Source: Pseudomonas cuatrocienegasensis
GTDB taxonomy: Bacteria; Pseudomonadota; Gammaproteobacteria; Pseudomonadales; Pseudomonadaceae
Direction: 5' to 3'
DNA length: 64,000 nt
Assembly (NCBI RefSeq): GCF_900110925.1
Contig: NZ_FOFP01000002.1
Location: forward strand, 124,001 to 188,000
This document shows positions 42,184-51,381 of the stretch, one piece after another (positions within the stretch are counted from its first letter, which is position 1; the number at the start of each line of letters is the position of its first letter). A program made the translations under genes and the position numbers. The notes under the pieces were generated by a model that saw nothing but the letters and a program-made list of their open reading frames with translations, ran no database searches and was not told where the DNA came from.

Positions 42184-44106
42184 TTACAGGCGGAAGCGGC
42201 TGACCATCATCTGCAACTGATTGCCCAGGCGCGCCAGTTCGACCGTGGCGCGAGCGGTTTCGTCGCTGGCATTGGCGGTCTGCTCGGAGACATCGCGTAC
42301 GCTGAGAATGCTGCGACTGATCTCTTCAGCCACTGCGCTCTGCTGCTCCGCAGCGGCGGCAATCTGCTGGTTCATCGACTGGATGTTGGACACGGTGCGG
42401 GTGATGCTTTCCAGCGAGCCACCGGCACGTCGGGTCAGCTCGACACTGCTTTCGGTCAGAGTACGGCTGCTATTGAGGATGCCGGCCACCTGCTGGGTGC
42501 CACTCTGCAAGCCTGCCACCAGGCCTTCGATCTCCTCGGTGGATTTCTGCGTCCGCTGGGCCAACCCGCGCACCTCATCGGCCACCACGGCAAAACCGCG
42601 CCCTGCCTCACCGGCACGGGCCGCTTCGATGGCGGCGTTGAGCGCCAGCAGGTTGGTCTGCTCGGCCACCGCCTTGATCACGTCCATGACACTGCCGATC
42701 TTGTTGCTTTCCTTCTGCAACGCACCCATGGCCTCGGTGGAGCGACCCACTTCAGCGGCCAGCCGCTCGATCTGCGCGATGGCTTCGGCGACCACCTTAT
42801 CGCCGCTGCGCGCTTCATGATCGGCATCCGTGGCCGCGCGCGAGGCCTCTTCGGCATTGCGCGCCACTTCCTGCACGGTGGCCGACATTTCGTGCATGGC
42901 CGTGGCGACCTGGTCGGTCTCGCTCTTCTGGTTATTGGCGCCGGCGCTGGTCTGCGCCGTTACCGCCGAGAGCTCCTCAGCAGCGCTGCTGATCTGGCTG
43001 ACGCCATCACGAATACCGCCAATCAGCTCGCGCAAAGTGCTGCCCATACGCTGCACGCCCTGCTGCAGTACGCCCAACTCATCGCGACGGGGCACCGGCA
43101 TACCGGGGGTCAGGTCACCCGCGGCAATGCGTTCGACTTCTGCCAGGGTTGCCTGCAATGGGCGGGTGATCTGCCGGGTGATCAGCCAAGCCGCGAGTAC
43201 GCCCAGCAACAGCGCCAACAAGGTGGCACCGAGTTGCAAGGTGCGCGCATTGGCACTTTCAATGGCCAGACGCTCAGTCTGAAAGCTGTACAGCTGCTCG
43301 CTGATCTTGACGATATCAGTGCCCTGCACCGTCATTTCCTGACGTGCCCGAGCAATGGCCTGGGTCGCATCACGCAGCGCCACGACCGCGTCGCGGTATT
43401 GAGCGAGTGTGCGTTCGATCTGCGCAACCGCGCTTTGCTGAGCGCCGCTGAAGGCGCGATCCAGATCAGCCATGCCATCAATGATGGCAGTGGCCCCCTG
43501 CATCATGGCCCGTTCATTATCGGCGCTGGGATTGTCGTTATAGACACTCACCAGGTGCTGCAACTCCAACAGGTCAGCACGGCTGTCGCTAATCGCCTGA
43601 TATTGAGCGAAGCGCTGCGGGTCGAACTCGGGCAACTGGACCACGGCAGCGGAAATCTGACGAATTTGCGCCGCACCGTCGACAGCGCTCTGCTCCAGTG
43701 TGGCCTCAGCGGCGTTGGCCGACTTGTAGGCCTCACGCATAGCATTGAGAGACACCTGGTAGGCGTCATTAATCGCCCCCTGCTGCTTGAGCAGAGCTAC
43801 GTTGACCGGATTCTTGAAGGAAGCCTGTAACGCCTCCTGCCGAGCGATATAGGTATCCAGCGTCGACTGCAAACGCTCGGCACTGGACAGGTCGCCACCA
43901 GCAATCATGTACTGCAAACGCGCCACGCGCAGGTTGGTCAGACTGCTGTTGAGGTGGGTGATATCGGTCATCCAGCCGGCCCGCTGGATCAGGCTGCCGA
44001 GGCTGTTCCAGCCGGTCCAGGCCATTACAACAGTGAGCGCGAGAACAACGCCAAAGCCCAGCAGAAGCTTACGGGTGACACTGATATTGCCAAACCAGGT
44101 ATTCAT
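42184..44106 (-). CDS. Methyl-accepting chemotaxis protein with HBM-type sensor domain
   Basis: This is a 640-residue protein with a membrane segment at about 13-32 ([20 protein letters not shown]). A large all-helical periplasmic domain of about 255 residues follows, the size of the helical bimodular (HBM) domains of McpS-type receptors. Next come a second membrane segment at about 292-312 ([18 protein letters not shown]), HAMP, and a signalling domain with the hairpin tip [20 protein letters not shown] followed by [21 protein letters not shown] receptors often detect organic acids; the ligand here is unknown. No FliA box was found upstream. No pentapeptide for CheR tethering is present at the C-terminus. 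Confidence 0.93.
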   Translation of the reverse strand: MNTWFGNISVTRKLLLGFGVVLALTVVMAWTGWNSLGSLIQRAGWMTDITHLNSSLTNLRVARLQYMIAGGDLSSAERLQSTLDTYIARQEALQASFKNPVNVALLKQQGAINDAYQVSLNAMREAYKSANAAEATLEQSAVDGAAQIRQISAAVVQLPEFDPQRFAQYQAISDSRADLLELQHLVSVYNDNPSADNERAMMQGATAIIDGMADLDRAFSGAQQSAVAQIERTLAQYRDAVVALRDATQAIARARQEMTVQGTDIVKISEQLYSFQTERLAIESANARTLQLGATLLALLLGVLAAWLITRQITRPLQATLAEVERIAAGDLTPGMPVPRRDELGVLQQGVQRMGSTLRELIGGIRDGVSQISSAAEELSAVTAQTSAGANNQKSETDQVATAMHEMSATVQEVARNAEEASRAATDADHEARSGDKVVAEAIAQIERLAAEVGRSTEAMGALQKESNKIGSVMDVIKAVAEQTNLLALNAAIEAARAGEAGRGFAVVADEVRGLAQRTQKSTEEIEGLVAGLQSGTQQVAGILNSSRTLTESSVELTRRAGGSLESITRTVSNIQSMNQQIAAAAEQQSAVAEEISRSILSVRDVSEQTANASDETARATVELARLGNQLQMMVSRFRL

Positions 44107-44430
44107 GAACCTACATCTCCAACTTACTTTTTAGGGCCAATTCAGCAGCTGGAGTTGTTGTTGTAACAGCGCGTCTGGGCAAGGCTGCCGAGTGCTCGGC
44201 AGAGGTGCAATAGCTAGATCGGTACTACCAATGGGTAGTTCCAACTTGTAACGCTTGCAGTGTAAACGATGAATCGTTTCACCTGAATGCTCCAGCGTAG
44301 CAATGCGCCATATTTCAAGCGCCAAATTACCACCTCCCGACAGACGGACTGCTGCGACTCACGTGATGCAACGAGCTTGTGATCGGCCTGACGGCTGGTT
44401 AACGTGGCCGGCTTAGCCAGGAGATCCCCC
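44107..44430. other. Divergent control region between the chemoreceptor and lipoprotein genes
   Basis: No gene is supported in these 324 bases. Three dyads stand out. CTGCCGAG-TG-CTCGGCAG (44185-44202) is a perfect 18-base palindrome. AAACGAT-GA-ATCGTTT (44264-44279) lies about 60 bases away. An imperfect ACTACC/GGGTAGT pair (about 44224-44240) sits between them. They are candidate regulator sites for the receptor gene. Confidence 0.55.
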
Positions 44431-45099
44431 ATGCGCTTGTACCGCCCCATGCTGTTTGCCCTGCTGCCCTTGTTCGCCAGTTGCCAGGTGTTTACCGAGC
44501 GCAGCGTCGACCCAGGCGCTCACCACACACGCCTGCAGGGCGAGATCAGCCGTCAGGGTGATCAGTTGCTGCTGCGGCCTTGCCAGGAGCAACGCCGCTT
44601 CGTTATCGAGGGGAGCCAGAGCGACCTGGCCCGCGAGGCCGCGCCGCTGTTCGCCGCGGGTGCCACGCAGTTGTTTGCCGATGTGCGCGGGCAACTCGGC
44701 GGCACGCCCCAGGCTGGGGTGGACGGCTCGCTTGACGTCAGTCGCCTGTACCAACTGAACCATGAAGGACCGGGCTGCGAAGACCCCAACTTCAAGCGCC
44801 TGCTGATCCAGGCCAGCGGCCATGAGCCAGACTGGCAGCTAAACGCCAGCGGCCGTGGTCTGGTCCTCAATCGTCCCGGCCAAGCACCCCTGGCCCTGCC
44901 CTACCTGGAAGAACAGCTGCCGGACGGGCGCCTCAATCTCACCAGCGAAGCCAACGGCCAGCGCCTGGAGCTCTGGGCCGCCCCCGGCCGCTGCGTGGAC
45001 AGCATGAGTGGTAACGTCCAGCACCTGACGGCCGAACTGCGCCTGGACGGCCAGGTAATGCGCGGTTGCGCGCATTTTGGCGGCGCCCGCAACGACTGA
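44431..45099 (+). CDS. Putative lipoprotein, COG3650-like
   Basis: Start at ATG 44431 (MRLYRPMLFALLPLFASCQV), with AGGAGA nine bases upstream, gives 222 residues. The lipobox is LFASC, cysteine 18. The mature protein has paired cysteines (RPCQEQRR, GPGCEDPNF, APGRCVDSM, MRGCAHFGG). The C-terminal half (LYQLNHEGPGCEDPNFKRLL, then SGNVQHLTAELRLDGQVMRG) resembles COG3650-type envelope proteins. The function is unknown. It lies 89 bases upstream of the FAD protein gene in the same direction. Confidence 0.82.
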   Translation: MRLYRPMLFALLPLFASCQVFTERSVDPGAHHTRLQGEISRQGDQLLLRPCQEQRRFVIEGSQSDLAREAAPLFAAGATQLFADVRGQLGGTPQAGVDGSLDVSRLYQLNHEGPGCEDPNFKRLLIQASGHEPDWQLNASGRGLVLNRPGQAPLALPYLEEQLPDGRLNLTSEANGQRLELWAAPGRCVDSMSGNVQHLTAELRLDGQVMRGCAHFGGARND

Positions 45100-45188
45100 A
45101 GCTGACGGTTCGATTGGCCAGTGATCGCAGGTATAATCGCCAGCTATCACCTTGCCGGGTTGCCTCCGGCCCATTCAGGACCGTCACC

Positions 45189-46796
45189 ATGTTGCGCATC
45201 ACCGAACTCAAGCTGCCCCTCGACCACCCCGAGGAGGCGCTGCGCCCTGCCATTGTCCAGCGTCTGGGAATTGCCGAGCACGAGCTACTGGCCTTTAGCC
45301 TGTTCAAGCGCAGCTACGATGCCCGGAAGAAATCCAGCGAAATCCTGTTTATCTACACTGTCGACTGCGAAGTGGTCGACGAAGCCGGCGTGCTCACGCG
45401 CCTGGCCGCTGACGTGCATGTCGGCCCCGCCCCGGATATTGCCTACAAACCAGTCGGCCAAGCGTCTGCCGACCTGAGCGAACGACCGCTGGTAGTGGGC
45501 TTTGGCCCCTGCGGCATCTTCGCCGCGCTGATCCTCGCCCAGGCCGGCCTCAAGCCCATCGTGCTTGAGCGCGGCCAGGAAGTGCGTCAGCGCACCAAGG
45601 ACACCTGGGGCCTGTGGCGCAAGAATGTGCTCAACCCGGAATCCAACGTGCAGTTCGGTGAGGGCGGCGCCGGCACCTTTTCCGACGGCAAGCTGTACAG
45701 CCAGATCAAGGACCCCAAGCACTACGGTCGCAAGGTCCTGCAGGAATTCGTCAAAGCCGGTGCGCCCGAGGAAATCCTCTACGTCAGCAAGCCGCATATC
45801 GGCACCTTCCGCCTGACCGGCGTGGTCGCGACCATGCGCGAGGAGATCAAGGCCCTGGGCGGCGAAGTGCGCTTCCAGCAGCGCGTCAGCGATGTGCTGA
45901 TCAACGATGGACAGGTGCAAGGCGTGGTACTGGAGAGCGGCGAAACCCTGCACAGCCGCCATGTCGTGCTGGCGCTGGGGCACAGTTCGCGGGATACCTT
46001 CCGCATGCTGCACAAGCGCGAGGTGTTTATGGAGGCCAAGCCGTTCTCGGTGGGCTTTCGCATCGAGCATCCCCAGGGCCTGATTGACCGAGCACGCCTG
46101 GGCAAGTACGCCGGCCACCCGAAACTTGGCGCCGCCGATTACAAACTGGTGCACCACGCCAAGAATGGCCGTTCGGTTTACAGCTTCTGCATGTGCCCGG
46201 GCGGCACCGTGGTGGCGGCCACCTCCGAAACGGGGCGCGTGGTCACCAACGGCATGAGCCAATACTCGCGCAACGAGCGCAATGCCAATGCCGGCATCGT
46301 CGTCGGCATCACCCCGGAGCAGGATTACCCCGGCGGCCCGCTGGCCGGCGTGGAGCTGCAGGAGCGCCTGGAATCCCAGGCCTACCTGCTCGGCGGCAGC
46401 ACCTACGAGGCCCCGGCGCAACTGGTCGGCGACTTTATCGCCGGCACCGCGTCCAGCGCCCTGGGCAGTGTCGAGCCGTCCTACAAGCCGGGGGTGAAAC
46501 TCGGCGATCTGGCGGCGGCGCTGCCGGCGTTCGCCATTGAGGCGATCCGCGAGGCGCTGCCGGCATTCGGCAAACAGATCAAGGGCTTCGACCTGCACGA
46601 TGCGGTGCTGACCGGCATCGAAACGCGCACTTCCTCGCCCCTGCGCATCACCCGCGGCGATGACATGCAGAGCCTCAACGTCAAAGGCCTGTACCCGGCC
46701 GGCGAAGGCGCAGGCTATGCCGGCGGCATTCTCTCGGCAGGCGTCGACGGTATCCGCGTGGCCGAGGCCGTGGCCCAGAGCATGCTTCAGGGTTAA
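45189..46796 (+). CDS. FAD-dependent oxidoreductase (COG2509-like dehydrogenase)
   Basis: Start set at ATG 45189 (MLRITELKLPLDHPEEALRP), not at the longer open frame that overlaps the lipoprotein gene. The 535-residue protein has an N-terminal extension of about 95 residues. Then comes the FAD-binding Rossmann motif VVGFGPCGIFAALILAQAGL, GEGGAGTFSDGKLYSQIKD, a substrate region with FCMCPGGTVVAATSE, and a C-terminal FAD segment GLYPAGEGAGYAGGILSAG. The substrate of this widely conserved family is not established. It ends four bases into the opposing GNAT gene. Confidence 0.92.
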   Translation: MLRITELKLPLDHPEEALRPAIVQRLGIAEHELLAFSLFKRSYDARKKSSEILFIYTVDCEVVDEAGVLTRLAADVHVGPAPDIAYKPVGQASADLSERPLVVGFGPCGIFAALILAQAGLKPIVLERGQEVRQRTKDTWGLWRKNVLNPESNVQFGEGGAGTFSDGKLYSQIKDPKHYGRKVLQEFVKAGAPEEILYVSKPHIGTFRLTGVVATMREEIKALGGEVRFQQRVSDVLINDGQVQGVVLESGETLHSRHVVLALGHSSRDTFRMLHKREVFMEAKPFSVGFRIEHPQGLIDRARLGKYAGHPKLGAADYKLVHHAKNGRSVYSFCMCPGGTVVAATSETGRVVTNGMSQYSRNERNANAGIVVGITPEQDYPGGPLAGVELQERLESQAYLLGGSTYEAPAQLVGDFIAGTASSALGSVEPSYKPGVKLGDLAAALPAFAIEAIREALPAFGKQIKGFDLHDAVLTGIETRTSSPLRITRGDDMQSLNVKGLYPAGEGAGYAGGILSAGVDGIRVAEAVAQSMLQG

Positions 46797-47302
46797 CCCA
46801 GGCGCAGGCAACAGAGCGTGGTACGCCCCGATCCCTGGGGCCGCCGCGCCGGGTCGGCGTAGCTCAGCAACTCGCTAAAGCCGGCTTTGCGCATCATCCC
46901 CGCCGAGGCCGCGTTTTCCTCGTGACGCTCGATATAAATATCCTGCAGTCCCTGCTCTGCCAGTGCGGCAATCACCTGTTTCAGCAGCGTTGAACCAAGG
47001 CCACGCCCAGCAAGCGCCCGATGGGTAACGGCCTCGCAGATATAGGCGTGGGTCAGGTCCAGGCGGGACTGGGGTTGATAGCGGGCGAACGAGTCCGTAC
47101 GGATATAACTGACAAAGCCAACCACCTCACCGTCGCAGTCGGCCAGCAAGGCGGCGACCTCACCGCTGGCAATGCCATTGAGGTGCGCAACCACCTCGTC
47201 ATGCGGCAGGTGATTCCAGGGGTTGGGGCCGTGCTCGAAAAGCAGCGCGCACAAGGTCGCGATATCCTCAGCAGCGGCCGGTCTGATCAGCACATCCCTC
47301 AT
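46793..47302 (-). CDS. GNAT-family N-acetyltransferase
   Basis: This is a 169-residue protein. Acetyl-CoA binding motif A is HRALAGRGLGSTLLKQVIAA, and motif B is ERHEENAASAGMMRKAGFSE. The N-terminus (MRDVLIRPAAAEDIATLCAL) is a typical GNAT strand. The substrate is unknown. It is 14 bases downstream of the DMT exporter gene in the same direction, so the two are probably an operon. Confidence 0.92.
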   Translation of the reverse strand: MRDVLIRPAAAEDIATLCALLFEHGPNPWNHLPHDEVVAHLNGIASGEVAALLADCDGEVVGFVSYIRTDSFARYQPQSRLDLTHAYICEAVTHRALAGRGLGSTLLKQVIAALAEQGLQDIYIERHEENAASAGMMRKAGFSELLSYADPARRPQGSGRTTLCCLRLG

Positions 47303-47316
47303 CGCATCCCTCCCGA

Positions 47317-48222
47317 TCAGTCGAGCACACCCGCCGGCAACGGCGTGCGGCTACGCCACTGGCTCAGCGCCAACCCGGCGAATACCAGCGCCACCGCGAG
47401 CAACTGCTCGCCCACCAGGCGCTCGCCTAAAAACAACGCGGCGAACACCAGGGTGAACACCGGGATCAGGTTGATAAACCCGGATGCCTGGCTGGCCGGC
47501 AAGCGGCTGACGCCCCAGTTGTACAGCCCATAGGCCAGCACCGTGACCAGCACACCCAGATAAACCACCGCCCCCAGGCCACGCGCACTCACTGTTTCGG
47601 GCACGGGGGCGGAAACCAGCGCCAGGGGCAAAAAGAACAGGCTGCCGACGAAGGCCACCAGGGCCGTGAGAAAGAACGCCGAATAGCGTGACGACAGGTG
47701 CTTGAGCAGCAGCGTGTAGCCCATGGCGCAGAGCATCGCGAGAAACTCGTAGAAGTTGCCCAGCAGCGCATTGCTCGCATGGACGTCGCGCTCACCCACC
47801 AGGCTCAGCCAGACAGCGCCGACCACGGCCAGGAGAAAGCCGGCCAGGGTGGTCCGGCTGATGCGCTCACGCAAAAACACAAAGGCACCCATAGCCACCA
47901 GCAGTGGCAACAAGGCGGTGATCATGCCGGCCTGGGAAGCACTGGTGTGCTGCAGCGCCAGGGCCTCGAAGATAAAGTACAGGCAGGGTTCGCAGGCGGT
48001 CATGGCCAGCAGGTATTTCCAGTCACCGGCGCGGTACTGGATGCGCCCCCGCCAGCGCCAGGCCAGTAGAAAAACCAGGCTGCCGCAGAGCATGCGGCCG
48101 AAGATCACCCACATCGCCGGTAGTTCGGCAAAGGCCAGCTTCAGGGCAATAAACGAACTGCCCCACAGCGCCATCGCGACTACCAGGCACACTACCGCGC
48201 CTACCCTGCCCCCGAACGCCAT
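47317..48222 (-). CDS. EamA/DMT-family permease
   Basis: This is a 301-residue protein with ten hydrophobic segments in two EamA halves (MALWGSSFIALKLAFAELPA in the first, YLGVLVTVLAYGLYNWGVSR in the second). The family exports amino acids or other metabolites. A GNAT gene follows 14 bases downstream, a frequent pairing for modification and efflux, though no substrate can be named. Upstream lies a 147-bp repeat element. Confidence 0.9.
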   Translation of the reverse strand: MAFGGRVGAVVCLVVAMALWGSSFIALKLAFAELPAMWVIFGRMLCGSLVFLLAWRWRGRIQYRAGDWKYLLAMTACEPCLYFIFEALALQHTSASQAGMITALLPLLVAMGAFVFLRERISRTTLAGFLLAVVGAVWLSLVGERDVHASNALLGNFYEFLAMLCAMGYTLLLKHLSSRYSAFFLTALVAFVGSLFFLPLALVSAPVPETVSARGLGAVVYLGVLVTVLAYGLYNWGVSRLPASQASGFINLIPVFTLVFAALFLGERLVGEQLLAVALVFAGLALSQWRSRTPLPAGVLD

Positions 48223-48299
48223 ACCCAGCTCCTTTTATAGGTCGCCAGTGTAAGAGCGTCCCAAAAAGGTGCATAGATACAGCCAGGCTGCAGAAGTGT

Positions 48300-48446
48300 T
48301 TAGCAGGCCGTTGAAAAACTACCTGCGTTGGCAATACTGCGTTAAAAACGGCCTCGGAATGCTCATTTACAACTCGTAAACTCCGCTTCCTCGGCCGTTT
48401 TTGCCTTGTCTTGCCTGCCTCGCCTACGTTTTTCAACAGCCTGTTA
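48300..48446. mobile_element. 147-bp inverted-repeat element, copy 1
   Basis: The ends are TTAGCAGGCCGTTGAAAAAC and GTTTTTCAACAGCCTGTTA, imperfect inverted repeats of about 19 bases flanked by TTA on both sides. A central stem AAAAACGGCC/GGCCGTTTTT surrounds TTTAC..GTAAA. The same-length copy lies at 56321-56467 in the other orientation. There is no coding capacity. It ends 8 bases before the mnhG stop codon. Confidence 0.85.
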
Positions 48447-48454
48447 GCCGGCGA

Positions 48455-48787
48455 TCACTGCTCCCAGGGGCGACCGCGGGTGCGCTCGCTCAGGCGCAGC
48501 TTCTGCTGCAATGCGGCCTTGGCCAGCATATGGGCGCTGACTGGCGCGGTGATAAACAGGAACAGGGCGATCAACAGTTCGTGCAAGCTCAGGGTGCCAT
48601 CGCCTGCGCCGAAATAGATCAGCGAAGCGATGACCATGCCACCCACCCCGAGTGTGGTGGCTTTGGTCGGGCCATGCAGGCGCATAAAGAAGTCCGGCAG
48701 ACGGTACAAACCAATGGCACCGATCAGGGCGAATAGGCTGCCCAGCAGCAAAAACAGCGCAATCAGTGCTTCGATCCAGAAATTCAT
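48455..48787 (-). CDS. mnhG: Mrp-type Na+(K+)/H+ antiporter subunit G
   Basis: This is a 110-residue protein with three hydrophobic segments and the MnhG/PhaG core LFALIGAIGLYRLPDFFMRL, then HGPTKATTLGVGG. It is the last gene of the antiporter operon, 10 bases after mnhF. The subunit is needed for assembly of the multi-subunit Mrp complex in the inner membrane. Also named mrpG, phaG or shaG. The downstream end abuts a repeat element. Confidence 0.95.
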   Translation of the reverse strand: MNFWIEALIALFLLLGSLFALIGAIGLYRLPDFFMRLHGPTKATTLGVGGMVIASLIYFGAGDGTLSLHELLIALFLFITAPVSAHMLAKAALQQKLRLSERTRGRPWEQ

Positions 48788-48797
48788 CGGGCATTCC

Positions 48798-49067
48798 TCA
48801 TTCGATGATGTCGCCGCGCAACAGATACTTGGCCACCGCCACGGTGCCGACGAAGCCCATCACCGCGATCAGCAGCGCAGCCTCGAAGTACAAATCAGAC
48901 CCCAGCCAGATACCCAGCAGCACCAGCAAAGCGATGGCGTTGATGTACAGGGTATCCAGCGCCAGGATACGGTCCGGCATATCCGGACCTTTGATCAGCC
49001 GTGCCAGGGTCAGCACCAGAGCCAGACCGATGATCATCGAGCACAGTGGAATTACGTAGACGAGCAT
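48798..49067 (-). CDS. mnhF: Mrp-type antiporter subunit F
   Basis: This is an 89-residue protein with three hydrophobic segments and the LARLIKGPDMPDRILALDTL motif of MnhF/PhaF. It overlaps mnhE by 16 bases and is followed 10 bases later by mnhG. Small membrane subunit of the Mrp complex. Confidence 0.95.
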   Translation of the reverse strand: MLVYVIPLCSMIIGLALVLTLARLIKGPDMPDRILALDTLYINAIALLVLLGIWLGSDLYFEAALLIAVMGFVGTVAVAKYLLRGDIIE

Positions 49068-49555
49068 GTGAATACCTCCAGCAACGGGGCTTCGTAGCGC
49101 TGTTTGATTTCGGCCACGGCAGCCGCCTCATCAACCACATTGAGCCCGTGCACGAGCAGGGTCTTGCGGTCATCGCTGAGATCGGCCGAGACCGTGCCAG
49201 GGGTCAGCGAGATCACGCTGGCGAGCATGGTCAGGGCGAGCTCGTCTTCCAGCAGCATGGGTACCTCGAAGAATGCCGGCTGCAGTTTGTCCGGCGAACC
49301 CAGGATCAATTTCGCCACCTCCAGGTTGGCGGTGACGATGTCACCCAACACCCGCAGAAAGAACAGGCACAGCTTCACCGGCTTGTGGATGCGCGGCGGG
49401 TGATCCCAGAACACCTGGGTGACCAGGGGAATCAGCACACCGAGCAGCGCACCGAGCAGCCAATGGCCCAGGCCGAAGTTGTTCATCAGCAGCAACCAGA
49501 CCACCAGCAACAGCAGGCTCAACATCGGCTGGGGCAACCAGCGACGCGTGCTCAT
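49052..49555 (-). CDS. mnhE: Mrp-type antiporter subunit E
   Basis: This is a 167-residue protein with two or three N-terminal hydrophobic segments and the conserved VISLTPGTVSADLSDDRKTL, then LVHGL block of MnhE. It overlaps mnhD by four bases (start) and mnhF by 16 (end), so subunits D, E and F are translationally coupled. Confidence 0.95.
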   Translation of the reverse strand: MSTRRWLPQPMLSLLLLVVWLLLMNNFGLGHWLLGALLGVLIPLVTQVFWDHPPRIHKPVKLCLFFLRVLGDIVTANLEVAKLILGSPDKLQPAFFEVPMLLEDELALTMLASVISLTPGTVSADLSDDRKTLLVHGLNVVDEAAAVAEIKQRYEAPLLEVFTCSST

Positions 49556-51057
49556 TGCGCACCTCCATTAAGCGTCTGGCGATACTGCGCCAGATCATGG
49601 ACCTGAAGGGCTGCGGCATCGACGAACTCGATGATTGGCGCGGCAAAGACCACCAGCAGCGGGCTGAGCAGCAGCAACCCGAGACAGGCCAGCAGGCGCC
49701 CGCGGTCGAGTTCGGCACTGTCCAACTGATCGCGCCCGACCCGCCAGAACAGCGTGCTGCCGGCGCGGCTCAGGGCAATCAGCATACCCAGGCCACCCAC
49801 CAGCACCACCGGCCAGAGGAACAGCGCCTGTACGCACGGCTCCAGCGCCCGCAGCAGCAGCAATTTGCCGATAAACCCGGAAAGTGGCGGCAAACCGGCC
49901 ACGGCAATGGCGCCGAGGAAGAACAGCGCGCCCAGTACATGGGGGTTCTGCAACGCCGGCCCTTGGACCAGGTCACCGTGTTTTTCCCCACGCTGCCGGC
50001 TGATCAGGTCTGCGAGCAGGAACAACCCGCCAGCCACCCAGGTGCTGTGCACCAGATAGAACAAGGCTGCCGACAATGCCTGGGGCGTACCGATGGCTAC
50101 GCCCGCGAGCAAGGTGCCGACTGACACCACCATCAGGTAGGCGACCAGGCCTTGTAGCGTCACCGCCGCCAGCGCACCGATCACCCCCAATCCCAGGGTT
50201 AGCAGGGCCAAGGGCCACAGCCAATCCTGCACCATATTGGCCAGGGAACCGGCCTCGTCACCGAAGATCAGCGTATAGACGCGGATGATCGAATACAGGC
50301 CGACCTTGGTCATGATCGCGAACAGCGCCGCCACCGGCGCCGTCGACGCCGCGTAGGCCCGCGGCAGCCAGAAGTACAGCGGCAACACCGCCGCTTTAAG
50401 GCCGAACACCACCAGCAGCAGTAAACCTGCAGCGCCCAGCAGCGGTGCCTGGTCGGCATCGGCGGCGGCAACCCGCTGAGCCATATCAGCCATGTTCAGG
50501 GTGCCGGTAATGCCATACAGCACGCCGACCGCAATCAGGAAGAACGCCGAGCCCACCAGGTTGAGCACCACATAGTGCAGGCCCGCCCGCACCCGCTGCG
50601 CCCCGCCACCGTGAACCAGCAGCGAGTAGGAAGCGATCAGCAGGATCTCGAAGAACACGAACAGGTTGAACAGATCGCCCGTGAGGAAAGCGCCGTTGAT
50701 GCCCATCAACTGGAACTGGAACAGGGCATGGAAGTTATGACCGCGCTCATCGTCACCGCGTACCGCGTAGGCCAGGGCAAAGAAGCCGAGCACGGCAGTC
50801 ACCACCAGCATCAGCGCGCTAAGGCGGTCGAGCAGCAGGACGATACCGAACGGCGCCTGCCAGTTACCCAGGGCATAGCTCTGCAGCAGACCCTGGTCGG
50901 CCTGCAGCAGCAGCCACAGGCTCAGCGGCACCAGCAAGCCGGCGCTGGCCAGCGACAGCAGACGCTTGAACTTCAACCGCAGGTGCGCGCCACACAGCAG
51001 CAGGCTGCCGACGAACATCGGCAACAGAATCGGCAGAATCAACGCATGGTTCATCAA
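49552..51057 (-). CDS. mnhD: Mrp-type antiporter subunit D
   Basis: This is a 501-residue protein with about fourteen hydrophobic segments and NuoM/NuoN-like proton-channel motifs: FFEILLIASYSLLVHGG, FGLKAAVLPLYFWLPRAYAA and LPPLSGFIGKLLLLRALE, including the functionally important membrane lysines and glutamate. Subunit D with subunit A carries cation and proton translocation. It has four-base overlaps with mnhC and mnhE. Confidence 0.96.
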   Translation of the reverse strand: MMNHALILPILLPMFVGSLLLCGAHLRLKFKRLLSLASAGLLVPLSLWLLLQADQGLLQSYALGNWQAPFGIVLLLDRLSALMLVVTAVLGFFALAYAVRGDDERGHNFHALFQFQLMGINGAFLTGDLFNLFVFFEILLIASYSLLVHGGGAQRVRAGLHYVVLNLVGSAFFLIAVGVLYGITGTLNMADMAQRVAAADADQAPLLGAAGLLLLVVFGLKAAVLPLYFWLPRAYAASTAPVAALFAIMTKVGLYSIIRVYTLIFGDEAGSLANMVQDWLWPLALLTLGLGVIGALAAVTLQGLVAYLMVVSVGTLLAGVAIGTPQALSAALFYLVHSTWVAGGLFLLADLISRQRGEKHGDLVQGPALQNPHVLGALFFLGAIAVAGLPPLSGFIGKLLLLRALEPCVQALFLWPVVLVGGLGMLIALSRAGSTLFWRVGRDQLDSAELDRGRLLACLGLLLLSPLLVVFAAPIIEFVDAAALQVHDLAQYRQTLNGGAQ

Positions 51058-51380
51058 GCGGACTCCCGGCCATCGACGTGGTCGGTCTGGGTTTCACCGA
51101 CACTGCGCAAGGCCAGCACCACCAGAAAGGCGGTCATGGCAAAGCCGATGACGATCGCGGTCAGCACCAGGGCTTGCGGCAAGGGATCGCCATACACGTC
51201 GCTGCGCCCGATCACCGAGGCAGCACCGGTCTGCAGGCGGCCCATGGCGAAGAGGAACAGGTTGACGGCGTAGGAGATCAGCGTGAGCCCCATGACCACC
51301 GGAAAGGTCCGCGCGCGCAGCAGCAGGTAAACGCCGCTGGCAGTCAGGATACCCAGGGTTACGGCAAACAATGCTTCCAT
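51054..51380 (-). CDS. mnhC: Mrp-type antiporter subunit C
   Basis: This is a 108-residue NuoK-like protein with three hydrophobic segments (TLGILTASGVYLLLRARTFP, VVMGLTLISYAVNLFLFAMG, QALVLTAIVIGFAMTAFLVV). It starts one base after the mnhAB stop and overlaps mnhD by four. A paralogue begins at 63739 in the second antiporter locus. Confidence 0.95.
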   Translation of the reverse strand: MEALFAVTLGILTASGVYLLLRARTFPVVMGLTLISYAVNLFLFAMGRLQTGAASVIGRSDVYGDPLPQALVLTAIVIGFAMTAFLVVLALRSVGETQTDHVDGRESA

Positions 51381-51381
51381 T

